Shown: positions 1 through 11,523 of the stretch, in pieces | Layout: every line of letters starts with the position of its first letter | How positions within the stretch are numbered: position 1 is the stretch's first letter | NCBI GenBank assembly: GCA_963930645.1 | Contig: OZ005651.1 | Coordinates: forward strand, 332,711,527 to 332,775,526 | Origin: Salticus scenicus | Taxonomy: Eukaryota; Arthropoda; Arachnida; Araneae; Salticidae | Direction of reading: 5' to 3' | DNA: 64,000 bases | The notes under the pieces: generated by a model | The model's database searches: none | Told to the model about the DNA's origin: nothing | Seen by the model: only the letters and a program-made list of their open reading frames with translations | Translations under genes and position numbers: made by a program

Positions 1-468
1 TTTCACGTCAGTTCCGCTCGTCCCGTAAAATTTCTATTTCGAATACTTCACATATATATGTATGGTGTTTGTAATTTCAGATGGTTAACGCATCTACAAG
101 GTTGGTAAGCTTGAACTCCAGTGCATGTCAGTTCACCATTGTGTAAACTCCCCCCCCCCCCTCCTTAGTTCTAAAAATGTCGAGTTTTGTGCCAAGTAAA
201 GAGTATTTGCGAGGAATTTTGTTGCACTGTTTTATTCAAAAGAAATTTGCAGCTGAAGCACACAGAATTCTTATTGACTTACGGTGAGCATGCTCTGTCG
301 GAAACGACATGCAGAGACTGCTTTCGATGCTTCAGGAATATTGATTTTGATCTTGGAGATAAAGAACGATCTGGCGCACCGAAAAATTTTGAAGACAAAG
401 AATTGGAGGAATTATTTAATGAAGACCCAAGTCAGACGCTTGTTGAACTGTCAAAATCATTACGAGTA

Positions 469-804
469 CACCCCGCGACAAAAAGATAGGTACAAAGGGT
501 TTTTTCTTTGATTTTTCATAAATTAACATTATCTAAATTGTGCTTATCATTTATTATTATCATAAAATAACACTATTCCCGGAATAATTTTTGTTTTAAG
601 ACTAATTTAGAAGAGTTTTAAGGCTAAAATTTTTCTAATTTAAGACTACACTTCGCGACAAAAAAAAAAAAAAATAGGAACAAAGAGTTTTTTTAAATTT
701 TGTCATGAAATAACATTATCTAAATTGTGCTGATCATTTATTATCATAACAAAATATTATCATATAAAAACATATTAAATATTTGAATCATATTCGAAAT
801 AATC

Positions 805-842
<38 letters not shown>

Positions 843-1046
843 TGTTCTTATCTTTTTGTCGCGGTGTGTAGTCTTAAATTAGAAAAATTTTAATCTTAAA
901 TCTTTTCTAAATTAGTCTTAAAACAAAAAATTAGTCCGGGAATAGTGTTATTTTATGATAATAATAAATAAGCACAATTTAGATAATGCTATTTTATGAA
1001 AAATCAAAGAAAAAACCCTTTGTACCTATCTTTTTGTCGCGGGGTG
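469..1046. mobile_element. Palindromic MITE inserted in the mariner gene
   Basis: Both ends carry the same long inverted repeat beginning CACCCCGCGACAAAAAGAT and are flanked by TA (467-468 and 1047-1048), as expected for Tc1/mariner-type transposition. The arms pair over about 175 bp each (469-648 and 871-1046). It has no coding capacity, so it would have depended on a transposase from elsewhere. The centre holds a second, related element (649-868). With that removed, the arms meet as an almost uninterrupted hairpin around GACTAGTC. Confidence 0.85.
649..868. mobile_element. Inner MITE of the same family, nested in the MITE centre
   Basis: The inner copy begins CACTTCGCGACAAAA and ends in the complement of CACACCGCGACAAAAAG. 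It is flanked by TA at 647-648 and 869-870. Its left arm (TAACATTATCTAAATTGTGC, then TCATTTATTATCATAA) matches the outer element's left arm, so both belong to one family. It sits at the exact TA in the outer palindrome's centre. It contains a poly-A run at about 810-837. Confidence 0.8.
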
Positions 1047-1130
1047 TAGATGACAAAACTATTTCAAAGCGTATGGAAGCATTAGGAATGATTCAAAGGC
1101 AATTCGATGCCGTAAAAACAATTGGATGCC

Positions 1131-1167
<37 letters not shown>

Positions 1168-1195
1168 AGCGAAAACTTTTTAAAGTTGCTAATAA

Positions 1196-2160
1196 TATAT
1201 ATTGGTAGATTGGAAAAGACTTAAATATATGCATTGATACTGCGTCACCTTTTCGGTTTTACACTTTATGCCAGCACAAATTTGAAACCATCACAGAAAA
1301 TAAACTGTAATTATGGGGTATCAGATATAAGCTCAAAAGAAAAAAAAAAGCCCTTTGCTAATGCTATTAAATTAGATTTTCTGTACAAATAAATTTATGT
1401 TACTTAACGTAATTTTTAGTTTTTTTTTCTTTTCGATATATGTTCTTCAAACGCAAGTTATAAGAGAATCAATTTTAAAACTGATTTTGAATGATTATAA
1501 ATTTGTAAAAGTATACGTGAAATCTCAAGTTAAGGGATAATTTCTACTATATGATTTAATTTTAATGTAATATTTAAAACAATTTTTAAACTAGGAATAT
1601 CTGTATATTTAAGAAAAGAGTGGAATTTTTAAAGTAATGAACAGCTACAAATAGTATTATTTGATTAAATAGTTAAGTATATTTTAATTTTAATTTGCAT
1701 TTATATTTATATTTTATTTATTTTTAGTTTCTCATGTTAGGTGGCAAACAACAAAAGTTAAAATAACCCGTTGTAATTTAGTCTTGGATTTCTTAAGAAC
1801 TGATCCGAGATTCCAATTATTTTTGTTTGAGGAAGAAAGTTTTCTCTAAAATGAGATCACTGGCCTCGTAATGTCCAGCAAGCCTTTTTGTGATGGGAAA
1901 ATTAGAAACAGTTTTTCCTGAAAGTAAACCTTTCCCTTTTATTTATTTGCTTTTTGGAAGACCAATCTTCATGCCTGGAGTAGCATTCAAAAAGAAATTT
2001 TGTAAATAATTTGTTTCCGGTTCTTTTCATTTATACTTCTGAGATTTTTTCACGATAAAAATGCCTGCTAATATTTATTTAGTGCTTTTATAAACACGCA
2101 TCTCAATTTTCATTCCAGCTTGAAATATGTCCAATTTATTTTAATTTATATTTATTTTAG
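1196..2160. other. AT-rich sequence without recognised features
   Basis: Apart from short A and T runs I see no coding frame, terminal repeats or RNA-like structure. The last 30 bases are T-rich and end in TTTATTTTAG, a plausible splice acceptor for the exon-like segment that follows. Confidence 0.5.
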
Positions 2161-2419
2161 CATATATTAATAATGGGTGTCACAAAAGTTTTGAGACATG
2201 CGACCAGTTCCGACATATACATCAATAAATATCTGTCGAAACTGAAACAATTCGATGATACCTACCACCAAAACATGGTCTGGTCAGACCTCAGCAGTAG
2301 CCATTATTCGAAAAGAAAAAACTGTGCTGCAGTGGTGAGTATCTCGATGTATGCTCGCTTCACGAGCATTAAAACTATGGATGAAATTCTGTCTGTGACA
2401 GAATTTACTTTCGTATGGT
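2161..2419 (+). CDS. Possible exon (weak resemblance to a Cys-loop receptor extracellular segment)
   Basis: A frame is open from an acceptor-like site (TTTATTTTAG, ending 2160) to a donor-like site (ATG|GTAAGA, at 2419/2420), 259 bp. The protein contains KYLSKLKQFDDTYHQN and, near its end, VVSISMYARFTSIKTMDE followed by FTFVW. This spacing loosely fits the N-terminal region of pentameric ligand-gated chloride channels, where a Tyr-Asp segment is followed by a V-x-V-x-M-Y strand and a (F)-x-W. Identity is low and the usual Arg-Pro after the first segment is absent, so it may be a diverged exon, a pseudo-exon or chance. An internal GTGAGT near 2335 could also act as a donor. Confidence 0.27.
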
Positions 2420-2531
2420 AAGACTACTTATATTTGTATTTTTAACACCCTTTCAATATATATATATATATATATGAAAGCACTCTAGTTCTCAAATAAT
2501 CAGGAAATATCCAGCTGAGACATTATGACGA

Positions 2532-2860
2532 CCCGTTGGCTCTGTGGTCAGAGTACACCTACGAACCCGAAGGTTGCGAATTCGATCCTCACCAATGGGA
2601 AGTGGAAAAAAAATTGTTTTTACGAATTTCACAAAATATTTTAAGATAGAGTAAGAAATTAAATCGTAAAATTGGATACTGACAGGCATTTTCTAAGTGG
2701 AACACTATAAATTGGTGACGACGCGAAATGCCAGATTGAAAGTAATCGTTCTGTCGTACTAAAACCTTTCGTGCCAAAAGATGACGTGAAAAATTTTGGG
2801 GTTGGAGGTTTTGGAAGTTGGGGTGTACGCGGCTGATGTACAGCAATGAATGGAAAGTAA
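2532..2860 (+). mobile_element. tRNA-like SINE (head plus uncertain body)
   Basis: Positions 2532-2599 resemble a tRNA: a 7-bp acceptor pairing (CCCGTTG with CAATGGG, one G-T pair), a D-arm TCTG/CAGA, an A-box-like GGCTCTGTGGTCAGAG and a B-box-like GCGAATTCGATCC. The anticodon stem pairs poorly, so a functional tRNA is unlikely. The next ~260 bp are more G-rich than the surroundings and may be the SINE body, but I see no clear tail or duplication. The head is the well supported part. Confidence 0.5.
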
Positions 2861-3021
2861 AATATGAGCGGCAATTAGTGAATTGAATTTCTCCGAAGTT
2901 AAAGCTAATAGAATAAACTGGAGATTTTGCTAAGCAATATTCAGTTTTTTATTTATTTGTACAACTCGCGCCTCTTTGAATTTGTCTCGACTTTTGTAAC
3001 ATCTGTTAATAATAATAATTA

Positions 3022-4320
3022 GGGGAAGCCGGGGTAATAAGAGACAGGGGTTATAAGAGACGCAGTCAAAAATCCCACCAAAAAATATACTTAGACAACT
3101 TTAAAAATATGTAGTATTAAGTATCATGTGTATTCTTTACTACAATACACGTATTGAGAAGTTTATAACACATTTTAAATTCTTTTTATACGACGAAAAA
3201 GAACCTTCACTTTGAACTTACCCTGAAAGTTCGTGACTTTTTCTAAATTTTTCTTTATTTTTTTTTTGTAGGCAAGATGTTTGGGATTTATTAATGTGTA
3301 ACCTTTTGACCAAGACTATGACTTTGATGTACAATTTTTTAAAACCTAGAAAGCATTCTTTATTTACATGTTCTAGACATGTTTCTTATTAGCCCATTTT
3401 TATTTTTTGTGGGGGTAATAAGAGACATGAGTCTCTTATTACCCCCACTGTTAATTACTGTGCCCCCCACCCCCCATTGTAGTTTCTGTTAATTGTGCCT
3501 GACTAGTTTACGAAGAGTTTACCAAGTGTTAGGCCCAGTCTAAGTTTACCAAGAGAACTTTTTTTTTTTCACTTTAAATCAAAAAGCAGTTTTACTGATT
3601 TGGCTAGACCATATTTAGTTGTTATGATTATGTAAATTTATGTTTGGAATGTGTATAAGTTAGTATTTAGTCATTAATACTTCATTACATAATAAATAAG
3701 TTCATTTATAATTACTAGAAAAATCTTTATAACATTTTGTTCGCTTGTATACACATCAAAGATACGTCTTTTTTGCCTACACTTTAGAAAATGGGTAAAA
3801 TATTTTCTGCCCATTTTAAAAAGTATATTGATGTTTTTGGTTAATCCCTAGGTTATGTTGATTATGTAGAACTATCATTAAGTACAATATTATATTATTT
3901 AGGACCTAATATTAAAATAAATGAATTTCACAAACACATTTATGACAGTTAATTTTCGAGAAAACATATTTTTTGGATGGATGTAAATAATAAAAATTAA
4001 AAACTATTGGCTGATTCAGAATTGTTTCCAGATGTCTTTTATCATCCCACATGATTTTACATTGTTATATATGGACAGTTACAAGCCTGGTCTCTTATTA
4101 CCCCACGTGGGGTTATTAGAGACAAGGACTTAATGAAAATTTAAAAAACAAAATTAACAAAAAATTTAAGTTCAAAAATCACCTAAAAAATCACGAGGAG
4201 TCCATTTAATGAAATTAATACGAGATATTTATTTCAAGTTATTTAGATTAATAGTATAGATTTTATTAATATTTTTTGTCTCTTATTACCCCTTTTGTCT
4301 CTTATTACCCCGGCTTCCCC
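3022..4320. mobile_element. TA-flanked transposon with iterated GGGGTAATAAGAGACA motif
   Basis: The ends are inverted copies of GGGGAAGCCGGGGTAATAAG and its extension into AGACA, flanked by TA (3020-3021, 4321-4322). The motif GGGGTAATAAGAGACA or a close variant occurs about eight times: two direct copies at the left end (3031-3063), an inverted pair at 3413-3448, an inverted pair at 4089-4126, and two direct copies at the right end (4276-4312). The interior is AT-rich and has no transposase. It is a 1,299-bp non-autonomous element. The TA flanks point to the Tc1/mariner/pogo group, but the family is not certain. Confidence 0.85.
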
Positions 4321-4534
4321 TATATAAAGTTTCTGTTTTTTTTTTTAAATTTCTATTTCGCAAAAAACGTAGTACATTTTAGTAAATGTTTGTTTTTCGA
4401 ATATTTTGAAAGAAATTTGTCGAAACAAAATAAACTTGATCCCAATTAATGATCTGTAATTTAGCTTCTTCAAAATATTTCAAGTAAATGTCAAAATACA
4501 TTTCAAATGTTTGTTACTTTTTTAAAGCTGTAAA

Positions 4535-5745
4535 GTTTGGGCTGTGTCTGTCTGTCTGTTTGTCGCGCGATAGCGGCCGCAAAAATAGCGCTATTGACTT
4601 GAAATTTGGTACACGTGTTCATGAGCCCCACGAAATCAGCTGTATAGTTTTTGGTATGTACACCATTTGTAGTTCGTATACAGGGACACGCCAAAGTTTT
4701 TCTTATCATTACGGCCTATGGGAGGAATTTGTATGTACCGCGATAGCGGCCACAAAAATCACACTATTGACTTGCAATTTGGTACACGTGTTCATGTGCC
4801 CCACGAAATCAGCTGTATAGTTTTGGGTGTGTATTCCATTTGTAATTCGTGTACAGGGACACGGCAAAGTTTTTCTTATCATTACGGCCTATGGGAGGAA
4901 TTTGTATGTACCGCGATAGCAGCCACAAAAATCACGCTTTCGACTTGCATTTTGGTACACATGTTCATAAGCCCAATGGAATCAGCTGTATAGTTTTAGG
5001 TGTGTATTCCATTTGTAGTTCGTGTACAGGGACACGCCAAAGATTTTCTATCATTACGGCCTATGGGAAGAATCTGTATGTACTGCGATAGCCGCCGCAA
5101 AAATCAAGCTATTGACTTCAATTTTTGCCGAAACGTCAGTGGAGGCCCTCTGTTGAGACTCAAAAGGATTTTGGGTTCCGTCGGTCCGTCCGTCTGTCTG
5201 TCTGTCTGTCGTGCGATAGCGGCCGTAAAAACCACGCTATTGACTTGAAACTTTGTACACATGTTCATGATCCCCACGAAATTAGCTGTATAGTTTTGGG
5301 TGTGCATTCCATTTGTAGTTCGTGTACAGGGACACGCCAAAGTTTTTTTTTATCATTACGGCCTATGGGAAGAATTTGTATGTACCGCGATAGCAGCCCC
5401 AAAAATAACGCTATAGACTTGCAATTTGGTACACATATTCACGAGCCCAACGGAACTAGCTGTATAGTGTTAGGTGCGTATTCCCTTTGTTGTTCGTGTA
5501 CAGGGACACGCCAAAATTTTTCTTATCCTTACGGCCTATGGGAAGAATTTGTATGTACCGCAATAGCGGCCGCAAAAATCTTTCGATTGACTTGTAAATT
5601 GGCGCACACATTCCAGCTTTCCATATAAGTAGTTGTATAATTTTCATTGCTATATTTTTTATAAACTGTGTACAGGGACACGCCAAAATTCTTAACATTA
5701 CGGCGTATGGGGTGAATTTCGTTTAAACGCATTTTAATATCATTA
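4535..5745 (+). repeat. Tandem array of ~173-bp units with (GTCT)n nuclei
   Basis: The landmark CAGGGACACGCCAAAG recurs at about 4681, 4854, 5027, 5327, 5501 and 5672, giving spacings of 173, 173, 300, 174 and 171 bp. The 300-bp interval contains an insertion with a second (GTCC/GTCT)n run at 5181-5211, so the array looks like two sub-arrays, each starting with the tetranucleotide run and then GTCGCGCGATAGCGG or a variant. Each unit contains ATTACGGCCTATGGGA, GCGATAGCGGCC and ATTGACTTG. Several frames translate into repeated peptides such as YHYGLWEEFVCTAIAA; these follow from the repeat and are not evidence of a gene. Confidence 0.85.
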
Positions 5746-6480
5746 CTTTGCAAAGAAGAAAATGAAACTAGAGTACGTGAGTAAGATGCTTAAACTTATG
5801 TTGCTTGAAGAAAATATGTGCTCTTAAGCTTTCTAATTAATGTACAGGACCTTACAAAAGTGTTCTGACAATGTCACTTAGTCATCCAAACGATGTTAAA
5901 TTTAGAACAATTATTAATTTTAAACGCAAAATAAGCTGAATAGTTTTTACTGGTGTATACAATGTTTATGGTTCGTTTACAAAGACACACGAAAGAATTT
6001 CGTAACATTAGAGCCTATGGACGAATTTTTAATTTAAGCGCGCACTTTAATGCGTTTATGCTGAATTGAACTTAATAAAGTTAACATACATTATAAAGAT
6101 GCTTAAAATCATGTTTACTCTAAAAAACGGTTATGTATAGACTAAATAATTTATGGGACCACACAAAATAATTCCAAGTATGTACTGTAATCATCCAAAT
6201 GATGTCAAATTAGTTTGAAAGATTAATGAGTTATGATTAATTAGATTTATTCTTATTATTGGCGTTTATAATGAATGTGGCTACTTTTCCGGTATACATA
6301 AAGGAATTTCGTACTTTTATGGTGTATAGTCGGTATTTCTTAAAAGTGTATTTTAACATGGTTACACCCCATCAAATATAATGAAATTTTATTAGAATTT
6401 TAAAAGCCTGTTTTCATGTTGAAAATTGTGGGCATAGAATTGATAATTAGTTTAAAGGTTACGCAAAATATTTCCGATAT
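5746..6480 (+). repeat. Degenerate continuation of the ~173-bp array
   Basis: Weaker copies of the landmark continue: TGTACAGGACCTTACAAAAG near 5842, TTTACAAAGACACACGAAAG near 5977 followed by GTAACATTAGAGCCTATGG, and TACTTTTATGGTGTATAG near 6311. Spacing lengthens and similarity falls along the strand, as expected for an array decaying away from its homogenised core. Confidence 0.6.
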
Positions 6481-6489
6481 GCTATGTCA

Positions 6490-7180
6490 TTTTTTTTTTT
6501 TTTTTTTGTGTGAAATTCGGTATTCATGAATTTCCGGGAAATAATACAAGACCGTCGTTTAATAAGAATGCATATTGTTGCGTACTTGGGGGTTTGTAAG
6601 TTGTCCGAGAATGAAAGGCGAAACTTGCAAAAATTCAGTGATTTATTTACAGAAAGTTCCAGAAGAATACAGGTCTATAAACAAAGTATCAGCTTCAATT
6701 CAACCAGTAAACATAGCTTAAACAACAGCCGTTAACAGCAAAACAACAGTACAAACTGTTTAGCAATAACACATAAAGCAAGTCTCATTCAAAGAGGCTC
6801 AAAGCAAAGCAAGCATTTGACGAAACCGACACAGATCTGAGATTGGCTAAAAAAATGCTACTTTTATACTATTCTATCGAACACAGACTGTTTTGGAAAA
6901 TTATCGTATCTCATCAGCCAATGAGATTAGAGCTTCCATATTTGGTATATCCCTAATAAGGACTTTCTCGCCAAGGTCGCCAAAAAAATCGCCAAGGAGG
7001 GAAACAGTCGCCAAATTTGGCGCCAAATCCATTTCTTCCCTTATTGGAGCTTTTCAATTCGTTTTTAAAGGAAAATTAGGCTATTTTAACGCTAGAACGA
7101 CTAGAAATGCACAAAATTAGCATTTTATCGACTTACTAAGCCTCTTTGAAAAAATTTATACAAAAATAAATGAAATTATT
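6490..7180. other. Unclassified moderately GC-richer segment
   Basis: A T-run at 6490-6508 is followed by sequence of higher complexity. At 6969-7022 the heptamer TCGCCAA or a close variant occurs four to five times (CTCGCCAAGG, GTCGCCAAAA, ATCGCCAAGG, GTCGCCAAAT, GCGCCAAAT). Open frames at 6526-6735 and 6893-7120 encode no protein I recognise. It may be part of an old retroelement, but I see no diagnostic motif. Confidence 0.35.
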
Positions 7181-7199
7181 TACAATTCCGTAACACTTT

Positions 7200-7440
7200 A
7201 TATGATATACAAATAGGTATAGAAAGAGAGATATAGCGGGGGGTTGAGGGGGGCGGCAGCCCCCCTCAGGAATGTATCGGATTATGGTAATAAGTCGATC
7301 GAATCAATATATACTATTATATAATAAGAAATAAATAAAAATGACCTATTGAAAAATGTCTGGTGCAAATAGGACGTTGAGGCTCCTGATCTGCAGATCC
7401 ACTAGTTAATAAAAGGAGAAAAAAAAAAAAAAAAAAAAAA
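7200..7440. other. G/C hairpin and A-run, no gene
   Basis: A GC-rich hairpin-forming segment (GGGGGTTGAGGGGGGC with AGCCCCCCTC) lies at 7220-7269. Short low-complexity sequence and an A-run (7419-7440) follow. Confidence 0.5.
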
Positions 7441-7970
7441 GATATCTCTGAAATAACGCATTTTGCATACTATTTCTTTCGTAATTTGCTTTATGAACCC
7501 AAATATAGTTACAATATCTTTTAAATAAAAATAGTTTACAAATTTTAAGCTTTATAAATTGAGATATTTATATACAATTTTTTTTTTTAAATCCTTATTT
7601 CCTGAAGTTTTTCTAATAAACATACTACGCAGAAAATATATATATTGTTTGTTTAATATTGCTTTTGTATTTTACTAGCTGAATCTAAATTAAAATAAAA
7701 TTTAGTTAAAATATTTTTAAATTCATATTTCTTTGTCAAGCAGTTTTCTTTTAAACATTTTTTATATATATAATTCTTATTCCAGAAACACGTTTAAAAA
7801 GGAATTATATTTTCTAAAGAATCTATCGAATTGCATGTCAACATTCTTTTCAAAAGCATCAGCATTTATTTAATAAAATGATAAATCCGATACCTGAAAA
7901 ATACTGCATTTGTTTACTGTTTCTGTCGTAACTTGCTCGATAAATCCAAATGTAGTTTAAAATATCTTAA
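7441..7970 (+). repeat. Diverged direct repeat pair
   Basis: Segments 7441-7525 and 7888-7970 align along their length with frequent mismatches: GATATCTCTGAAATA with GATACCTGAAAAATA, TTTCGTAATTTGC with GTCGTAACTTGC, and CCCAAATATAGTT with CCAAATGTAGTT, both ending AATATCTT. They lie about 445 bp apart in the same orientation, suggesting an old tandem duplication or two copies of one repeat. Confidence 0.5.
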
Positions 7971-7989
7971 TTTAAAATTCCTTAGAAGT

Positions 7990-8564
7990 TTCTCCTCCAA
8001 CTAAATCTGAAGAATGTCGACAAAATTGAGGTCTCGGGAACATGTTCAGTGGAGGTGAAAATGCTTCGAGTCTGGTATTTTCTCAGTAAAAGTCAATATG
8101 TCAGATTTTTAATTACATGCTTTTTATTTTCTAGTTTGGAATCTGATTGGTTTTAGAAAATAAAGCCTAAACTATTTGATTTCTGTGATTGGTAAATAAT
8201 AAAGCTGATCTTCCGGGGCATGGATTTTTAATTAAAATGCAATTGTGGTTCTAAACCTAAACCTCTGTTAGAAATGTATTCGTTGATATACTCAGTATAT
8301 GTGAAATGCTTTTTAAAGACTCAAAAATTTACCAGTACTTTAATCTTTAGTCATTTGTTCGAATCTAGTCTATCAAAACTACAGAAATCATGTCACTGAA
8401 ATTTTGAGAATTTATTTTTGTTTTTTATAAACACACTAAATGAATAAGTTTTCAAACAGATTTTGATAAACTGCAAACGCAAAATTGTGCGTTTTTCACA
8501 AGCTGCAAGCTTATTCAAGCAATATCTGTTTAAACAGTCAGCAAAATTTTCTTTATATCCTCCC

Positions 8565-8595
<31 letters not shown>

Positions 8596-11067
8596 AAATA
8601 CTCTCATATATTCTGCTGTAAAGAACAAGATGTATTTTTTAGTCTTATTACGTTGTATGAGATAAAATATTGGTATTTTATTTCATTTTTCTTAGTGAAT
8701 TCGACGAAAAATTTAACATACTTTCACCACTTTTTAAGTGCTAAATAAAAAATAAATTCATCACTTTTGTCGTCGTTTGTTTTCGGCACCAAAAAATTAA
8801 CTGAAATTTAAATTTTTGAAAGTTTAAACTAGGGATTATTTGGCGAAACATCATTGCTAGAGAACAATATTGTTCAAAAGTATTAGTCAGGGGCTGCTCC
8901 TGAATTCTGGGTTCTTGAAAGTTTTGCTATCTTTGAATTTCACTTAAAATTATTTTGCTTTTATAGAATTTTCTCATTTTGAATGTTTAATTTGCCATAT
9001 AATGTTTTGAGAAATCTGCAAATATCATTTAATATAAGTATCCATATCATTGATAAAACTCTCCTATCTGCATGCAAAGAACAGTTTTCAGTGTTTTTGA
9101 AAGTTAGGTTGACCTGATTATTTTAAGTGTGCATTTTTTATTTTCTTTTTAAAGCACATTTGTGCAACATAATATATATATACAAAATTCTTCTAAATAG
9201 CATATAACAAGATGTCGCTTCGTGTAAAGAATGTTTCACGACAATAATAATGCATAATAGTAAAAGGTGATTATTGTTATTTGGGGTGGGGAGATGAGAG
9301 AGGGGAAAAAAAAAAACCTTAGCAATTGATACTCTTGAAAAATACTTGATAAAGTTTCATTATCGAAATTTGCAGAAATTCAGTAAGTCGAGCTAATAGT
9401 CATAACACTATCAGATATGTGTCCAACATAAAAAATTATTAATTTTTTTCTGGGAAACAAAATTAAAACTTTTCAGTAGATCTTACACAGTGACTTATCA
9501 TTTTTGTCTTAAATTACCTCAAAGTTAAACCTCTCCTTTTTTAAAACTAGAATAATTCAAAAAACGAGTTCTGTCTTGAATTTTCTTTTGAATTATTGTG
9601 AGTTACACAGTAAAGTTTATAAAACTATTTTTAATCTAGTATACTTAATTCATAAACATTACAAGTTTATTGAAATTCCAGGATTTTCACTTTTTAATTA
9701 TCTCTTTAACCTCTGCTTTGGCATCAGTATGTACTTCCTTCTGTTGTTTTATAAATAATAGTGGGGATTTCTTTTTTCTTTCTTAATAAAATTAAAGTTC
9801 TGTTGTCTTTTATAATAAAGTTTTTATATCTAAGTAAATTTAGGAAAATTCAATGAATATTAATTTTTTTTCCTTATTAATAAAGTAAAATCCAGCATTG
9901 ATGCAATTAGTGTATTGTTTCATGTAAAAAATTTGAATTTAACCAACTTTATTCTTTTTTTTTTTTTTTTTTCTTTTTTCTGGTGATTAATACAAAATCT
10001 TACTGTTATAAAGAAATAAAAATTTTCATTTTCTGATCTGGAAAGTTTAAAAAGTTAATTACGATCACAATGCCCCACTTTTCTTTTTTTCGTCTTCGAA
10101 AATCCTCTTTTAATGAGTTTTGTTTTTTTTTAATTAAGGAATTTTTACGAGCATTTTTATCAGAATTCTGAGCATAATATTAACTGGGAAAATATAACTT
10201 GGGAGATAATTAACTTATAAAACTAACAATTAACACATACACGCACTTATAAGATTACCAATTTTCTTACAAAATAATTGAATTCTCAGAACTTATTTTT
10301 CATGTTTTCACTGCAGTTTGTCCAGAAAAAAAACAAATGAAGCCTCCATAAAATTGACAAAATAAAAATAAACTGCTTAATAAAAGCGCCTGTTATGCAA
10401 CAAATAGAGAAAGAGTGAAAGAGCTCAGTCTATGTATAATATTTCCTTTCAAAATACTTTGCAAGGTATGTATAACATAAAAAGTAAGACGGGAATGTCT
10501 TGTGTTTTGCTTATAAATGTGTTTGCGGAAGAAACAGTTAACTTGTTTATTTTCGCATTTAGGTTAACATATCCCCATTATTTTAATGTATGTTTCGCTA
10601 TTTAATTTGCATTTAGTATCATATTTTCATCCAGATGTAGCAGAAATGTATAAAGTAAATTTGTTTGTTTTAAAGTCCTGAATATGTCATGCGGCATGAA
10701 TACTTTCTAACAATATGTAAACAGTTATTATAAGGCCGGCGATCTTTTTAACGTTGTAATTTTTTGTACACGTTCGAATCTGCATATTTTTTTTAAAAAC
10801 GCCCTGTCCTTTTGATTTATGTTCCCGCATATCTGCTTTGGCCGTAGGATGAAGCATACACCCACGATTTGAGCTTTCAGAAATGTTTAAAGTATTCATG
10901 GTGTTTCTTTTATTTATTGTTTATATGAATATAAATATAATACTTTGTATAATTTCTCAAAAGATTTAATATTATTTGAAGTTCAATTCTTGTAATGTAA
11001 AATTGATGTTTATACAGATTTTGTAAGAGAGAATAATATTTATTTTTTAATATGTGCGCTTCATATT

Positions 11068-11070
<3 letters not shown>
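7990..11070. other. AT-rich gene-free stretch
   Basis: No gene, element ends or RNA found. Notable low-complexity features are a C-run passing directly into a T-run (8562-8595), a T-run at 9955-9972 and scattered short A/T tracts. Open frames here are rich in Phe, Leu, Ile and Lys and look like chance. Confidence 0.5.

Positions 11071-11136
<66 letters not shown>
11071..11136. repeat. (CA)n microsatellite
   Basis: A perfect CA/TG dinucleotide run of about 33 units. It gives the Cys-Val repeat of the minus-strand open frame here, which is not a gene. Confidence 0.97.
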
Positions 11137-11142
<6 letters not shown>

Positions 11143-11457
11143 ATTTCTCTTATACACATCATACAGGTGTTCATTAAATTTTTATTGCTTCATCGATGTA
11201 TTGCAGTGAAATTTTAATTTTCTTTACAAAATAGTTTTAGGGTTATCAAAACTGCAAAATTTTTAATCCAGGTTAGTTTGAGAATAATGAAAAAGGATTG
11301 AAGAGGTTAAAATCACACATTTTATTTGACATGTAATTTAGATAATAATTACTTCGTTATTTATGAATTAAGAAACATAGCTTAAGCTTTCGTTTTAAAA
11401 CATATTCACGCCAATTCTTTAAGTATTAAATAAATAATTTTTCCCGATTAGATTTTT

Positions 11458-11460
<3 letters not shown>
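11137..11460. other. AT-rich spacer between microsatellites
   Basis: No feature recognised. Confidence 0.5.
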
Positions 11461-11511
<51 letters not shown>

Positions 11512-11523
11512 TTTTTTTTTTTT
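11461..11523. repeat. (TA)n microsatellite with adjoining T-run
   Basis: TA repeats at 11461-11506 are followed at once by a T-run. Confidence 0.95.

Larger units (their letters stand above)
177..1130 (+). pseudogene. Mariner transposase N-terminal fragment, frameshifted and interrupted
   Basis: The ATG at 177 opens a frame typical of mariner N-termini (MSSFVPSKEYLRG, then FIQKK and AEAHRIL). This frame is lost near 275, where two bases seem missing, and coding resumes in the next frame with TYGEHALSETTCRD and DKERSGAPKNFEDKELEEL, the helix-turn-helix DNA-binding region. At 466-469 the frame meets an inserted palindromic element; beyond it, from 1049, the protein continues with DDKTISKRMEALGMIQ. 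Removing the insert and one TA copy keeps the frame, so the insertion postdates the gene. Only about 125 codons of an expected ~345 are present; the DDD catalytic region is absent. Identification as mariner is firm; subfamily is not determined. Confidence 0.85.
93..1190 (+). mobile_element. Decayed mariner-family transposon
   Basis: The segment carries recognisable mariner transposase coding sequence at both ends of a later insertion. Mariner elements are about 1.3 kb with one intronless transposase gene; here only the N-terminal third survives, followed by an A-run at 1135-1166 and a short tail (AGCGAAAACTTTTT, near 1168-1182) that resembles the 3' ends of some mariners. I infer a large internal deletion of the catalytic region. 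The left edge is uncertain: a weak match to the inverted right tail lies near 93-115. Terminal repeats are too degraded to fix the ends or the TA duplication. It cannot make active transposase. Confidence 0.6.

Noticed and set aside
2532..2599. Functional tRNA gene (the loop would read an ACG anticodon)
   Set aside because: The anticodon stem does not pair and the T-arm is weak, so a SINE head or tRNA relic fits better.
4488..5628. Several overlapping open frames of 70-167 codons with shared peptide repeats (CLSVCL, YHYGLWEEFVC)
   Set aside because: They arise from the 173-bp tandem DNA repeat, appear in several frames and on both strands, and have no independent protein signature.
4535..6480. 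CRISPR-like array
   Set aside because: Units are ~173 bp and nearly whole-unit repeats, not short repeats with unique spacers; the genome is eukaryotic.
7388..7410. CTGCAGATCCACTAGT, resembling a cloning-vector polylinker
   Set aside because: Only two restriction-site-like words with no further vector sequence on either side; chance is more likely than contamination.
10910..11137. Minus-strand frame with a Cys-Val repeat
   Set aside because: It is a translated (CA)n microsatellite.
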